From: Cloacimonetes bacterium UBA5284
GTDB taxonomy: Bacteria; Cloacimonadota; Cloacimonadia; Cloacimonadales; Cloacimonadaceae
Direction: 5' to 3'
Length of the DNA stretch: 59,955 nucleotides
Assembly (NCBI GenBank): GCA_002410505.1
Contig: DHSO01000048.1
Span: forward strand, 1 to 59,955
The position numbers were made by a program, and so were the translations under genes. The stretch's first letter is position 1; each line of letters opens with the position of its first letter. The notes below the pieces were generated by a model. The model ran no database searches and was not told the DNA's origin. It saw only the letters and a list, made by a program, of their open reading frames with translations. This document shows, in pieces, positions 37,417-46,617 of this stretch.

Positions 37417-38442
37417 ATGTCTACCAGACATATCACCCTAACCCTTTGCCTATTGTTGTTGGCAGCTGCTCCTTTAGCAGCTATTTCGCAAGCAGCCCTA
37501 CTCTTCCTGTCCTTCGAACCCGGCGGCCGTGCCAATGCCATGGGCCGTGCCTACTCTGCAATAGCTGATGATGCTTTTGGCATGTGGTGGAATCCGGGTG
37601 CCACTGCTTTCAACCGCAAGGGGCAGATTGCCTTGAACCATGTTCCCTGGTTGCAGGGTTCTGGAATAGACGATATGTATTATGAATACTTGGGCTGGAA
37701 CCAATTCTTTGAAGGTATCGGAAACATGAATGCGCACATTGTGCTTCTGGATGCCGGAACTCAGGAACAGACAAGTATCGATGGAAACTATGAAGGCACA
37801 TTCCACACCTTGGATATTGCCGGAGTAGTCGGTTACGGTTACGAAGTGATCCCGGCCAAATTGGGCTTGGGAGCAAATTTCAAGCTGATTTATAGCTATT
37901 TAGCCCCCGGTACCGGTCACACCGAGACCGAAGGCAAGGCATTCAGCTTCGGATTTGACATTGGCGCAAAGTACCTTGATCTGGCCAATATCGAAGGTTT
38001 GGATCTGGCTTTGGTGATGCAAAACTTTGGCCCAGATGTTACTTTCGTGGATCGCGATCAAGCTGATCCGCAACCATTTACTATGCGACTTGGTGCCGCT
38101 TACGAAATTCTGAACAATCCCATGGGAAAACTCATCGTGTCTGCTGAAGCCAGCAAAATACTGGCAAACTCCGATCCTCTGTTTGAACGCATTATTACCG
38201 GATGGAATTACATGGATGAAGCAATTTATGGTGCCGGAGCAGAATATGTGTATCTGGATCTGATATCCCTGCGCGGCGGATTTTTCCACGATGGCTCCGG
38301 TAAGATTACCGGTCCCAGCTTCGGTGTTGGAATCCAATATACCTTCGATCAACGCTATAAACTGACCGCTGATTTCGCTATGGTCCCCGGTGGAGAACTG
38401 GTTGACTTCAATAAGGTGTTCTCTTTGGGAATTGAATACTAA
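37417..38442 (+). CDS. PorV/PorQ-family outer-membrane protein
   Basis: The 341-residue product has a signal peptide (TLCLLLLAAAPLAA) and the PorV/PorQ (UPF0164) start: FLSFEPGGRANAMGRAYSAIADDAFGMWWNPGA, followed by a barrel (ANFKLIYSY, FSFGFDIGAKY, LRGGFFHDGS, FGVGIQYTF, final FSLGIEY). PorV shuttles cargo with sorting domains in the type IX system, which fits the four sorting-domain proteins here. GGAGG precedes the ATG. Confidence 0.88.
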   Translation: MSTRHITLTLCLLLLAAAPLAAISQAALLFLSFEPGGRANAMGRAYSAIADDAFGMWWNPGATAFNRKGQIALNHVPWLQGSGIDDMYYEYLGWNQFFEGIGNMNAHIVLLDAGTQEQTSIDGNYEGTFHTLDIAGVVGYGYEVIPAKLGLGANFKLIYSYLAPGTGHTETEGKAFSFGFDIGAKYLDLANIEGLDLALVMQNFGPDVTFVDRDQADPQPFTMRLGAAYEILNNPMGKLIVSAEASKILANSDPLFERIITGWNYMDEAIYGAGAEYVYLDLISLRGGFFHDGSGKITGPSFGVGIQYTFDQRYKLTADFAMVPGGELVDFNKVFSLGIEY

Positions 38443-38532
38443 ACAAGCATTTGAGAAACAGAGGCAGGCTTTTATCGGTCTGCTTCTTTACTCATCTCAT
38501 ACGCCGTTTTGGCGTACATGGGAAAGGCAACA

Positions 38533-41500
38533 ATGAAAAATACGATTCTTCCCAACGCCTTATATAGCTTTATCGTAATTATACTGGTTTATTCGTTTGC
38601 GTCTCAGTTATCTGCGCAAAAGATGAACCTGAAACCTGTGGGTCGTTCTGTCGAACAAAAAAAGCATCCTTTTACCGAAAGACTGATCCAGGCGCAAGAC
38701 GATGTCGCTACACGAAAATCGGGGGGGAATTATCGAAAACTCCTGGTGATTCTGGTGGATTTCCAGGAAGATGACGATCCCGGCAGCACGGGAAACGGAA
38801 AATTCGTGCTGGAAGCAGATCCCTCTTATCTGTATTCTGTGGCTGCTCCACCTCACGACAGGGAATATTTTGAAGCCAATCTGGAAGCGATGCGCTATTA
38901 CTATCTGGCGGCATCCGCCGGTGCTTACGATCTGGAATACGACGTTTGGCCAAAGGACAAAACAGCATACACATTATCCCATACGATGGCTTACTACAAT
39001 CCTCCCGATGTCGGCTCAGATGAATTCGTCGCCAAGATGGAAGAGTATTTCAAAGAAGCATTTGAGACTGCCGATATTGAAGATCCCGAGATCGATTTTG
39101 CATCTTATGCGCATTACATGATTATCCATGCCGGATCGGACTGGCAACATGATATAGCCGGGGACAGCCCTCAGGATATTCCATCCTTTTTTATCAGAGT
39201 AGCAGAAGGAAAGCAGGTGAACGTGGATGATGGCAATCATCAAATCTACCATGCCTGCAACGTTCCTGCTACCATCTCGCAGGATTTTCGTTCTGAAGAA
39301 AGTGGTGGTCAAACGATCCACAGTGGATATGGGGCCCTTAATGCAGTATTATTCCATGAATTTGGCCATTCTCTGGGTCTGGTAGATCTGTATAACGTAA
39401 GAAATTTCAGCCCCATGGTTGGCAGCTTTGACATCATGGACAGTGGTGGAGCCGGTATTTTGGTGGATATGCTGGAAAACGGCGATCTGGTCTATCTGGA
39501 AGGAGCAATGCCCGCATTGCCGGGTGCTTTCAGTCGATTCTTGCTGTTCGAAGAAGATTTTAAAGCCAGAGGTTTATTCAAAGAAGTAACGGATCTGAAA
39601 CCATACAGCAGGATTGATCTGGCAGCCAGCAGTATGAAGCAAAGCGGCTCGAACAAACCTTCTATCATCCGTTTTCAGATCAACCCGGATGAGTATTATC
39701 TTATCGAAAACCGCAATCTCGATCCCGACAACGACGGTGGGACTGCTGTGTTTGGCACTTTGGAGCATCCTGATGATCCCTCGAAAAAAAGGGTGATTCT
39801 GTATCCTACTGCGTATGAAGATGATAGTAATATGCCTACTTATGAATATGACTATCTGTTGCCCTCTTTTATGGATGCTCAAGGCAATGTGAAGGGCGGC
39901 GGTATATTGGCTTGGCGGGTGAACGAGAAAGTGCTGTATCAGGAAGGAACTACCTATGAAGATGGGTCTTTTACCTCAAACTTCGATACGAATTATGTGA
40001 ATACCAGTTTCTCCCGACCGGGGGTGATGGTCTTGGAAGCTGATGGTATTAGGGATTTGGGTGAATACTACTCTCAATACTGGACCGGTACTCCCTATGA
40101 GTATTTTCATGCGCATAAGCCTTTTTTGAACAATAACGGGGAGTTCATGCAATGGAGTCCGGAAGCCTGGCGGCCGCGTTTAAGTGCGGTTACAAAACCT
40201 GCAATGCTGGATGAGAGCGGACTTGGTTCGATGTTTTATATGGATGAGATCAGTGATCCTGCTCCGATAATGGGATTTGTATTGAAAACAGGGGTGTTCG
40301 ACGAATCCTTCAATCTCCCGGCTGCGGGTATCTCCTTTGCCGGAGAAGTGATAAATGCGCCCTATGGAAACACTTTGCTGCCTTTCAGCGGAGGTGGCTA
40401 TATCAGCCTGTATACAGACCAATACGGAGATTGGTCTGCCATGTTGGACAGCGAACCGACCAGCATCGGCAATTTTGATTATCCACTTATAAGCCTGGAT
40501 TTTAATCATGATGATTACTTGGATCTGTTAGGTGTTACCGGAGAGCAGTTGCACTTTATTGATATCAGTTCCGGCATTTGTAACGCTAACACTATTACTT
40601 TTACCGATAGTATCTCCCGGCCTCTGAAGCACAATGATGCGGTATATGTATACGATGCCGATACATTGTACAAACTTGAAACCAGTCTTATCGAGAACTA
40701 TGTGTCTCTGGAAGGAATTAAAAATCTGAGCGCGTTTTCGGGATACATCCTTGTGACGCTGAATACGAAGATTGTAGCTCTTTCGGAGTCCGGCTTCGAA
40801 GAGGCATGGACTGTTACAATACCTGAAGATATTGGAGATTATGAGCCGGTCATCTGTATGGATGGTGAAGCTGCGATTATCTTTATAACGGCAAATAGTG
40901 GAAACATTTATCGCTATGCCGCATATAATGATAAGCAAGATGAGGGTATCATTGAACGCATCTTCATCAATACCGGCTCATTTTTGCCTTCGCAGCCTGC
41001 TCTGATTGCTCTTGAGGATAGCGAACTCAGAGTATTCTTTGGGCTGGGCAATTATGCATATATGCTCTCACAGAACGGATATCTGCAAAACGGCTTTCCT
41101 CGATATCTGGATCAAGTATTCATTCAGGCCAAAGCTGATTCCAAAGCAATGAATTTGTCGGGAGAAATCTTGATGTTTTTGCCTGTCGAGCAGCAGGGTT
41201 ATATTGCCATTAATGAAAATGCTGAGCCTCGCTATCAGTATTCTCTGCTGATGCCCCACAATCAAGCCAACGAAACATCTTCATGGTCTGATATCATGTA
41301 TTATGATGATATAAACAGCAGACTCTTGTGGTATTATTCGGTAATAGATGGCGAAAATAGCCGTATCTATGTTCACAGCATTGACTCTATGGAAAATCCG
41401 ATCCTTTGGAATGGATACCGGAATTCAGGAACAGGACTAGTCCATGGTTCCATTACCGGCCCATCAATACCGGATGATCTAGCCTTGGTAGCGTATGTAT

Positions 41501-41730
41501 TTCCCAATCCCGTAAAGAAGGGTGTCTATCGCTTGAGAGTGGAAAATGCATCCGGGGATACCACGTTGCGTATCTATGACATCAATGGGAACCTGGTTTA
41601 TAAGGACACAAAAAACGATCTCAAGTTTGACTTGGAACTGGATTCAGAAGACCTCAGTTCCGGAGTCTATGTTGTTCATGTGAAAAGTGGCGGCAAGCAG
41701 AAAAGTGTCAAATTTGCCGTCGAGAAATAA
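38533..41730 (+). CDS. M6-family metalloprotease with C-terminal sorting domain
   Basis: The 1065-residue exported protein has a signal peptide and an immune-inhibitor-A-type (M6) protease domain: KLLVILVDFQEDD, then the zinc motif HEFGHSLGLVD at about residue 275, with DIMDSGG (Met-turn region) after it. The middle is beta-rich with FG-GAP-like pieces (LDFNHDDYLDLLGVTG). The end is a FlgD-like sorting domain (YVFPNPVKKGVYRLRVENASG ... SSGVYVVHVKSG ... KFAVEK). ATG 38533 is chosen with GGAAAGG before it. Probably a secreted protease; directly follows the PorV-like gene. Confidence 0.9.
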   Translation: MKNTILPNALYSFIVIILVYSFASQLSAQKMNLKPVGRSVEQKKHPFTERLIQAQDDVATRKSGGNYRKLLVILVDFQEDDDPGSTGNGKFVLEADPSYLYSVAAPPHDREYFEANLEAMRYYYLAASAGAYDLEYDVWPKDKTAYTLSHTMAYYNPPDVGSDEFVAKMEEYFKEAFETADIEDPEIDFASYAHYMIIHAGSDWQHDIAGDSPQDIPSFFIRVAEGKQVNVDDGNHQIYHACNVPATISQDFRSEESGGQTIHSGYGALNAVLFHEFGHSLGLVDLYNVRNFSPMVGSFDIMDSGGAGILVDMLENGDLVYLEGAMPALPGAFSRFLLFEEDFKARGLFKEVTDLKPYSRIDLAASSMKQSGSNKPSIIRFQINPDEYYLIENRNLDPDNDGGTAVFGTLEHPDDPSKKRVILYPTAYEDDSNMPTYEYDYLLPSFMDAQGNVKGGGILAWRVNEKVLYQEGTTYEDGSFTSNFDTNYVNTSFSRPGVMVLEADGIRDLGEYYSQYWTGTPYEYFHAHKPFLNNNGEFMQWSPEAWRPRLSAVTKPAMLDESGLGSMFYMDEISDPAPIMGFVLKTGVFDESFNLPAAGISFAGEVINAPYGNTLLPFSGGGYISLYTDQYGDWSAMLDSEPTSIGNFDYPLISLDFNHDDYLDLLGVTGEQLHFIDISSGICNANTITFTDSISRPLKHNDAVYVYDADTLYKLETSLIENYVSLEGIKNLSAFSGYILVTLNTKIVALSESGFEEAWTVTIPEDIGDYEPVICMDGEAAIIFITANSGNIYRYAAYNDKQDEGIIERIFINTGSFLPSQPALIALEDSELRVFFGLGNYAYMLSQNGYLQNGFPRYLDQVFIQAKADSKAMNLSGEILMFLPVEQQGYIAINENAEPRYQYSLLMPHNQANETSSWSDIMYYDDINSRLLWYYSVIDGENSRIYVHSIDSMENPILWNGYRNSGTGLVHGSITGPSIPDDLALVAYVFPNPVKKGVYRLRVENASGDTTLRIYDINGNLVYKDTKNDLKFDLELDSEDLSSGVYVVHVKSGGKQKSVKFAVEK

Positions 41731-41741
41731 GGAGTAAGCTG

Positions 41742-42698
41742 ATGCGCTATATAGTTCTCTGTCTGATCACTCTAAGCTTTGCGGTAAGTCTCTTCAGCCA
41801 AACCACAGAAGATTGGCTTTGGGATGAAAGTGAAAGTCAAGAAGAGAAACTGGAAGCAGATTTTATCCAGGTGAATTACGATAAAAAAGATGCCCGATTG
41901 GCAATGTTGATGTCTATGCTGATTCCCGGGGCGGGGCAGTTTTACGCGGATCGCAGTGCCATTACTACATATATATTTCCGGCTATTGAGATCGGCATGA
42001 TCGCCGGATATTTGTATTTCGAGAATAAAGGAAACGACAAAACCAAAATCTACGAAAGATACGCTAATAAAGAAGACATCGTATACACTCTGCCCAATGG
42101 AGAGCAAATTACTACTCCTCGCTATCTCAGAGACAGGCAGAGAGACGTGGAAAACGACCTGATAGCCCTTAATACGGTGGATATCTACGAGCGTTCCTTT
42201 TTCCGCTTGGATCCTGATGATATCCAGCATTTCTATGAAGACATCGGCAAATACTCCCATTATGTGTTTGGTTGGGCAGATTGGTATTATACTTTTGCTG
42301 CCAATGAACAGGGAGAATATGTGAGTCCCAATTGGTATCCCGAAGGCGGAAATGCAGGAGATCCGGGATGGATTTGGGAAGGGAACTATCCTATCTATGA
42401 CGATCCCGAGCGGGGTTTTTATACCAACCAATCTGTGGATAAAGCCGATCACCGCTCCAGTCCAATGCGCAAGACCTATATAGATTTGCGCAATGATGCC
42501 AAGGACGAATTCAGCAAGGCACAAATCTTTACTTTCGGTTTGGCGCTGAACCACATTACGGCAGGCTTGGATGCCATCAGGGTTACCAGAAAATACAACC
42601 GCAGCGCAATTACAGACAGTGGGATCAGAATGAAATACTACACTTCGGTAAGGAACGATAAACTCACACCCATGCTTTCTCTAAATTGGAAGTTCTGA
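41742..42698 (+). CDS. DUF5683-like membrane/envelope protein, paralog 1
   Basis: The 318-residue product has a signal peptide (LITLSFAVSLFSQ), a glycine-rich hydrophobic hairpin (LMSMLIPGAGQFYADRSAITTYIFPAIEIGMIAGYLYF), a Tyr-rich middle, and a second hydrophobic stretch (FTFGLALNHITAGLDAIRV), ending in an aromatic residue (LNWKF). The next two genes share this plan. DUF5683-like resemblance is by eye. GGAGTAAG precedes the ATG. Function unknown; it may be an outer-envelope scaffold. Confidence 0.75.
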   Translation: MRYIVLCLITLSFAVSLFSQTTEDWLWDESESQEEKLEADFIQVNYDKKDARLAMLMSMLIPGAGQFYADRSAITTYIFPAIEIGMIAGYLYFENKGNDKTKIYERYANKEDIVYTLPNGEQITTPRYLRDRQRDVENDLIALNTVDIYERSFFRLDPDDIQHFYEDIGKYSHYVFGWADWYYTFAANEQGEYVSPNWYPEGGNAGDPGWIWEGNYPIYDDPERGFYTNQSVDKADHRSSPMRKTYIDLRNDAKDEFSKAQIFTFGLALNHITAGLDAIRVTRKYNRSAITDSGIRMKYYTSVRNDKLTPMLSLNWKF

Positions 42699-43336
42699 TG
42701 AAACGCACAATACTCCTTATCACTATCTTGATGCTGTGCGGATTTCTTGTGGCTCAATCAAGATTGGCTTATATCGGGATGAGTGCTATATTGCCCGGAA
42801 GCGGAGAAATAGCCTTGGGAAAGACCAATCGGGGTATTGTGATGATTGCGGCAGACCTTCTTGTCGCCTATTCCTATTTTAAGACCGATAACGAGCTCGA
42901 TTTGCAACGCGAGCAATATCGCAAGTATGCCAATGTATATGCCGGTGTACCTGAGGACATGCCGCTGAGTCACTATCAGTCTGTGCAGGAATACATCAGT
43001 AGTGAAGATTACAACGACTATCTGGAAATGATAGCCCGAAACTACTATCTGATCTCAAACTACGATCCAGAAGGTTATGCCGAGTTTTTGCAAAGTGAGA
43101 GCTTTAGCTCAGAGGAAATGTGGGCATGGCAATCTGCGGCCCATTGGGAAAATTACAAAGACATGCGAAAAACGCATCAAAAGACCAAAATCAACCACAC
43201 GCTTACCGTTGGTTTGTTGCTGTTGAACCGGGCAATCAGCATTGTAGATACAGCGATACTCTCGCGAAACTTGCACCTTTATGCCCGACCCAGTGGGATG
43301 GATGGTATGATGCTCAATTGCGAATTGAGGTTCTGA
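42698..43336 (+). CDS. DUF5683-like envelope protein, paralog 2
   Basis: The 212-residue product has a signal peptide (LITILMLCGFLVAQ), the same hairpin motif (GMSAILPGSGEIALGKTNRG), a Tyr-rich middle (REQYRKYANVYAG), then MRKTHQKTKINHTLTVGLLLLNRAISIVDTA and an aromatic end (CELRF). It starts at TGATG overlapping paralog 1. It is the most diverged of the three. Confidence 0.75.
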   Translation: MKRTILLITILMLCGFLVAQSRLAYIGMSAILPGSGEIALGKTNRGIVMIAADLLVAYSYFKTDNELDLQREQYRKYANVYAGVPEDMPLSHYQSVQEYISSEDYNDYLEMIARNYYLISNYDPEGYAEFLQSESFSSEEMWAWQSAAHWENYKDMRKTHQKTKINHTLTVGLLLLNRAISIVDTAILSRNLHLYARPSGMDGMMLNCELRF

Positions 43337-43986
43337 TGACAGCATCGAAAAGAATACTGGTTCTTAGTCTATGTCTTATCTCGATCAGCGGTTTGTGGGC
43401 ACAAGGTAAAGACTTTTTGCTATCCCTGGCAATCCCGGGCTTATCCCAAGTGAAGAATGGCCGAAACTTCGGTTATGCTCTAATGGCGGCTGAAGCTGCT
43501 TTGATAGGGGGACAGCTCTATTTCAACAGTGAAGCAAAGCTGTCCAGGGATGAATCTTATACATATGCCTTAAAGTTTGCTCATGTCAATCCGGGGAATT
43601 ACGACAGCGCCTTTTACAAGAATCTGGGCAAATATGATAGTAGTGGATTTGATGCTCTGGGTTACAACGCGTATATCAGAGAAAGAGCTCTGAGTCTGTA
43701 TCCCGGCGATCCCATCAGCCAACAGCAATATATTGATGAATACGCTTATGGTGACGACAAATACTGGAATTGGGACAGTGGAGAACATAAGTCGACTTAC
43801 AATGGCATGCGAAATGATGCGCTTGATTATGAGTCATATGCAAAGCTCGCTTTGGGCGTGACTATTCTGAACCATCTGATCAGCGGAATCGACGCCTTGA
43901 GAGCCGGATCCCAGGATAGCAAAGCACAGTTCTCGGTGGATATTCTCGAAAACGTCCCCGTATTGAAGCTATCGGTAAAGTTCTGA
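43336..43986 (+). CDS. DUF5683-like envelope protein, paralog 3
   Basis: The 216-residue product has a signal peptide (LSLCLISISGLWAQ), the hairpin motif (SLAIPGLSQVKNGRNFGYALMAAEAALIGGQLYF), a Tyr-rich middle, YNGMRNDALDYESYAKLALGVTILNHLISGIDALRA-type end and a C-terminal KF. It starts at TGATG overlapping paralog 2 and overlaps coaBC in the same way, so all are one operon. Confidence 0.75.
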   Translation: MTASKRILVLSLCLISISGLWAQGKDFLLSLAIPGLSQVKNGRNFGYALMAAEAALIGGQLYFNSEAKLSRDESYTYALKFAHVNPGNYDSAFYKNLGKYDSSGFDALGYNAYIRERALSLYPGDPISQQQYIDEYAYGDDKYWNWDSGEHKSTYNGMRNDALDYESYAKLALGVTILNHLISGIDALRAGSQDSKAQFSVDILENVPVLKLSVKF

Positions 43987-45164
43987 TGAAAAAGGCAAAA
44001 ATACTGCTCTGTGTCTGTGGCGGGATCGCAGCTTATAAGGCTATTGATCTGGCCAGTATGCTCTACAAACAGGGTTTTGAGATACGCACTGTGCTTACTG
44101 AATCCGCCTGTAAATTTGTGTCGCCCCTCAATTTTGCGGCTATCACGCATCATGACACTCATAGTTCCCTGTGGGATGACAACGATCCGATACCCCATAT
44201 ATATTTGGCAGATTGGGCGGATTTGGTAGTGGTAGCTCCCGCATCGGCAAACACAATCGCGAAAGCGGCACACGGAATCGCAGACAACTTGCTGAGTTCA
44301 TTGCTTCTGGCACACAGCAAGCCAGTTTTGTGGGTGCCTGCCATGAATGTGCACATGTACGAAAACCAAGCTACGATCGACAATATAAAAGTGCTGCAAA
44401 AACGCGGGCATCACATTCTCGATCCTGCCTTTGGTTTACTGGCTTGCGCTTATATAGGCAAGGGGAAATATCCTCCCAATATTGAGATAGTGTATGCCAT
44501 TCGCAGCTATCTGGAATATGGACAAGACTTGAGAGGTGTCAAGGTTTTGCTTACAGCAGGGGCTACTATCGAAGCAATAGATCCCATGCGTGTAATCAGC
44601 AATAAATCCAGCGGAAAGATGTCTTTGGCTCTGGCGCGCGCTCTTTTTCTACGAGGGGCGGAGGTAATACTGATTTACGGTTCCATCAGTGAGGCTTTGC
44701 CATATTACCTCAGTGAGGCTATTCAAACGCTATCTGTAAATCAAATGCACGAAACAGTGCTGTCGCATGCAATGGATTGCAATTGGATTATCAAATGTGC
44801 CGCTGTATCGGATTATAAACCGGCAGCCTATAGCGAAAGCAAGATAAAGAAAGGCGAAGATCTGCATCTGGATCTGATACAAACCAAAGACATATTGACC
44901 GATTTGGGCCAAATGAAGCAGGAAAATCAATTGTTGATTGGATTTGCTGCCGAAACAGATAACATGGAAAATAACGCGAAAGAAAAACTTGCAAAGAAGA
45001 ATTTGGATCTTATTATTGCCAACGATCTGAAGTATGCCGGTTCTGATGATAATGAGATAACCATGATAGACCGAGAGCTGAACATGACGCATGCGCAAGG
45101 GGATAAGTTTGAGCTTGCCCACCGCGTGATAGATCGTATAAAGGACCTATGCGTACAATCCTGA
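43986..45164 (+). CDS. coaBC: Bifunctional phosphopantothenoylcysteine decarboxylase/synthetase
   Basis: CoaBC couples cysteine to 4'-phosphopantothenate and decarboxylates the product in CoA synthesis. The 392-residue protein has the flavin-binding CoaC half (CVCGGIAAYKAIDL, ITHHD with the active His, APASANTIAKAAHGIADNLLS, PAMNVHMYEN) and the CoaB half (LLTAGATIEAIDPMRVISNKSSGKM, AAVSDYKP, KNLDLIIANDL). The usual LACGxxGxGR loop is LACAYIGKGK. Length is typical. Confidence 0.95.
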   Translation: MKKAKILLCVCGGIAAYKAIDLASMLYKQGFEIRTVLTESACKFVSPLNFAAITHHDTHSSLWDDNDPIPHIYLADWADLVVVAPASANTIAKAAHGIADNLLSSLLLAHSKPVLWVPAMNVHMYENQATIDNIKVLQKRGHHILDPAFGLLACAYIGKGKYPPNIEIVYAIRSYLEYGQDLRGVKVLLTAGATIEAIDPMRVISNKSSGKMSLALARALFLRGAEVILIYGSISEALPYYLSEAIQTLSVNQMHETVLSHAMDCNWIIKCAAVSDYKPAAYSESKIKKGEDLHLDLIQTKDILTDLGQMKQENQLLIGFAAETDNMENNAKEKLAKKNLDLIIANDLKYAGSDDNEITMIDRELNMTHAQGDKFELAHRVIDRIKDLCVQS

Positions 45165-45868
45165 TCAGCGGAGCCAATTCACAGATAGGTAGCTATTTGG
45201 CTCGGGCTTTTGAAGCGGAGGGCCGGAGCTTACTCTTATCCTACAACAAACGCAATGAGCGTATAGCTGATCTGGTCTCAAACCGGATCCAAGCAGATCT
45301 CAGAGACTTGGACACCCTACGTGATAAGCTGGCTCCACATATCGCATCCATCGACTGTCTGATCCACTGTGCCGCAATTCGCAGTGAGGATCACCAAGCC
45401 CTGGCAGATACAGATCCCAAATATTTCCGAAGGGTTTTTGAAGAAAACGTGTATCCAGTGTATAACCTATTAAAGATTCTTTTGCCGGATATGCGCTCGA
45501 GAGCATTCGGTAGAATAGTGTTATTCACGTCTGATGTGACCAGAACCGGGCTGCCAAATGGCTCTGCCTACGCAGCGGCAAAAGCAGCCATAGCCAATCT
45601 GGCAAAAAGTGCGGCATTGGAGAACTCGGAAAGAAACATTCTGATAAACTGCATAGCTCCAGGGCCGGTAGAAACGAATATGGCAGAGGATTTTGACTCA
45701 GATTATCTTGAATTTAGAAAACAGTATTTTGCTAAACATCTGAAGCGGACAGCAAGCGGAAAACCGGTTGTGATATCCGAGATTAAAACAGTAATAGACA
45801 TGCTGATATCCCCTTGGATTTCTAATCTTTGCGGAGAAGAAATCATCCTTAATGGAGGCAAAACATGA
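45149..45868 (+). CDS. SDR-family oxidoreductase (FabG-like)
   Basis: The 239-residue protein has the short-chain dehydrogenase fold: glycine motif SGANSQIGSYLARAF, an NAG-type position in HCAAIRS, catalytic Ser in FTSDVTR, YAAAK catalytic motif, and IAPGPVETNM. It overlaps coaBC by 16 bases. Substrate unknown; FabG-like ketoacyl reduction is one option. Confidence 0.88.
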   Translation: MRTILISGANSQIGSYLARAFEAEGRSLLLSYNKRNERIADLVSNRIQADLRDLDTLRDKLAPHIASIDCLIHCAAIRSEDHQALADTDPKYFRRVFEENVYPVYNLLKILLPDMRSRAFGRIVLFTSDVTRTGLPNGSAYAAAKAAIANLAKSAALENSERNILINCIAPGPVETNMAEDFDSDYLEFRKQYFAKHLKRTASGKPVVISEIKTVIDMLISPWISNLCGEEIILNGGKT

Positions 45869-46617
45869 AACGATACATTGTAATAATGCTACTGATAATG
45901 GCCGCAAGCTTAAACGCGAATGTGTTTATGGACGGAGAGAAACTCACTTTTAACATAAAATATGGGATTATTACCGCCGGTCAGGCGACCCTGGAGGCCA
46001 AAACATCCGTTTATCAGGGAAACCCGGTATGGTATCTTTCCACCAATGCAAAGACTCACAGTTTCTTCGATAAGATATTTCGGGTGAGAGACAGGGTAGA
46101 ATCCTGGTGGGATAAAGACTCGCTATTACCCTACAAATTCGCTAAAAACCTGCAAGAAGGTAAATACCGCCAACATCGCGTACACATATATAATCATGCC
46201 CGCGGACGTACGACGTATCAGCGTTGGCATTTCAAAAACAGCCGATTTGACAACTCTGAGATGGATATGCCAATGGACTCTCAGGATATTCTAAGCGCGT
46301 TCTACTGGGTTAGACATCAACCCTTGGAAGTGGGGAAGAAAATGATGATAAACATCACTGCTGATGGACGTAATATGCCTACTGAAGTGGTGGTGCACCG
46401 CAAGGAAAAAGTAAAAAGCATATTTGGTGAAGTGGAGTGTTTGGTCATAGAACCGAAACTGAAAGGTGAAGCTGTGTTTAAACAAACCGGAGACATATTC
46501 ATCTGGGTGACAAACGATGAATATAAGATACCTGTAAAGCTGGAGAGTAAGATCACTTTCGGCTCATTTTCTGCTACCCTGGATAGCGCTCAGAAAGTGC
46601 CTCTAAAACTGAAATGA
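45865..46617 (+). CDS. DUF3108-domain exported protein
   Basis: The 250-residue product has a signal peptide (VIMLLIMAASLNANVF) and the DUF3108 pattern: EKLTFNIKYGIITAGQATLEA, FRVRDRVESWWD, DSQDILSAFYWVRHQPL, PVKLESKITFGSFSATL. Probably periplasmic and beta-rich. It overlaps both neighbours at ATGA. Function is unknown. Confidence 0.82.
   Translation: MKRYIVIMLLIMAASLNANVFMDGEKLTFNIKYGIITAGQATLEAKTSVYQGNPVWYLSTNAKTHSFFDKIFRVRDRVESWWDKDSLLPYKFAKNLQEGKYRQHRVHIYNHARGRTTYQRWHFKNSRFDNSEMDMPMDSQDILSAFYWVRHQPLEVGKKMMINITADGRNMPTEVVVHRKEKVKSIFGEVECLVIEPKLKGEAVFKQTGDIFIWVTNDEYKIPVKLESKITFGSFSATLDSAQKVPLKLK

Noticed and set aside
41742..43986. Three tandem genes as one frameshifted gene
   Set aside because: Each has its own signal peptide and start at a TGATG overlap.
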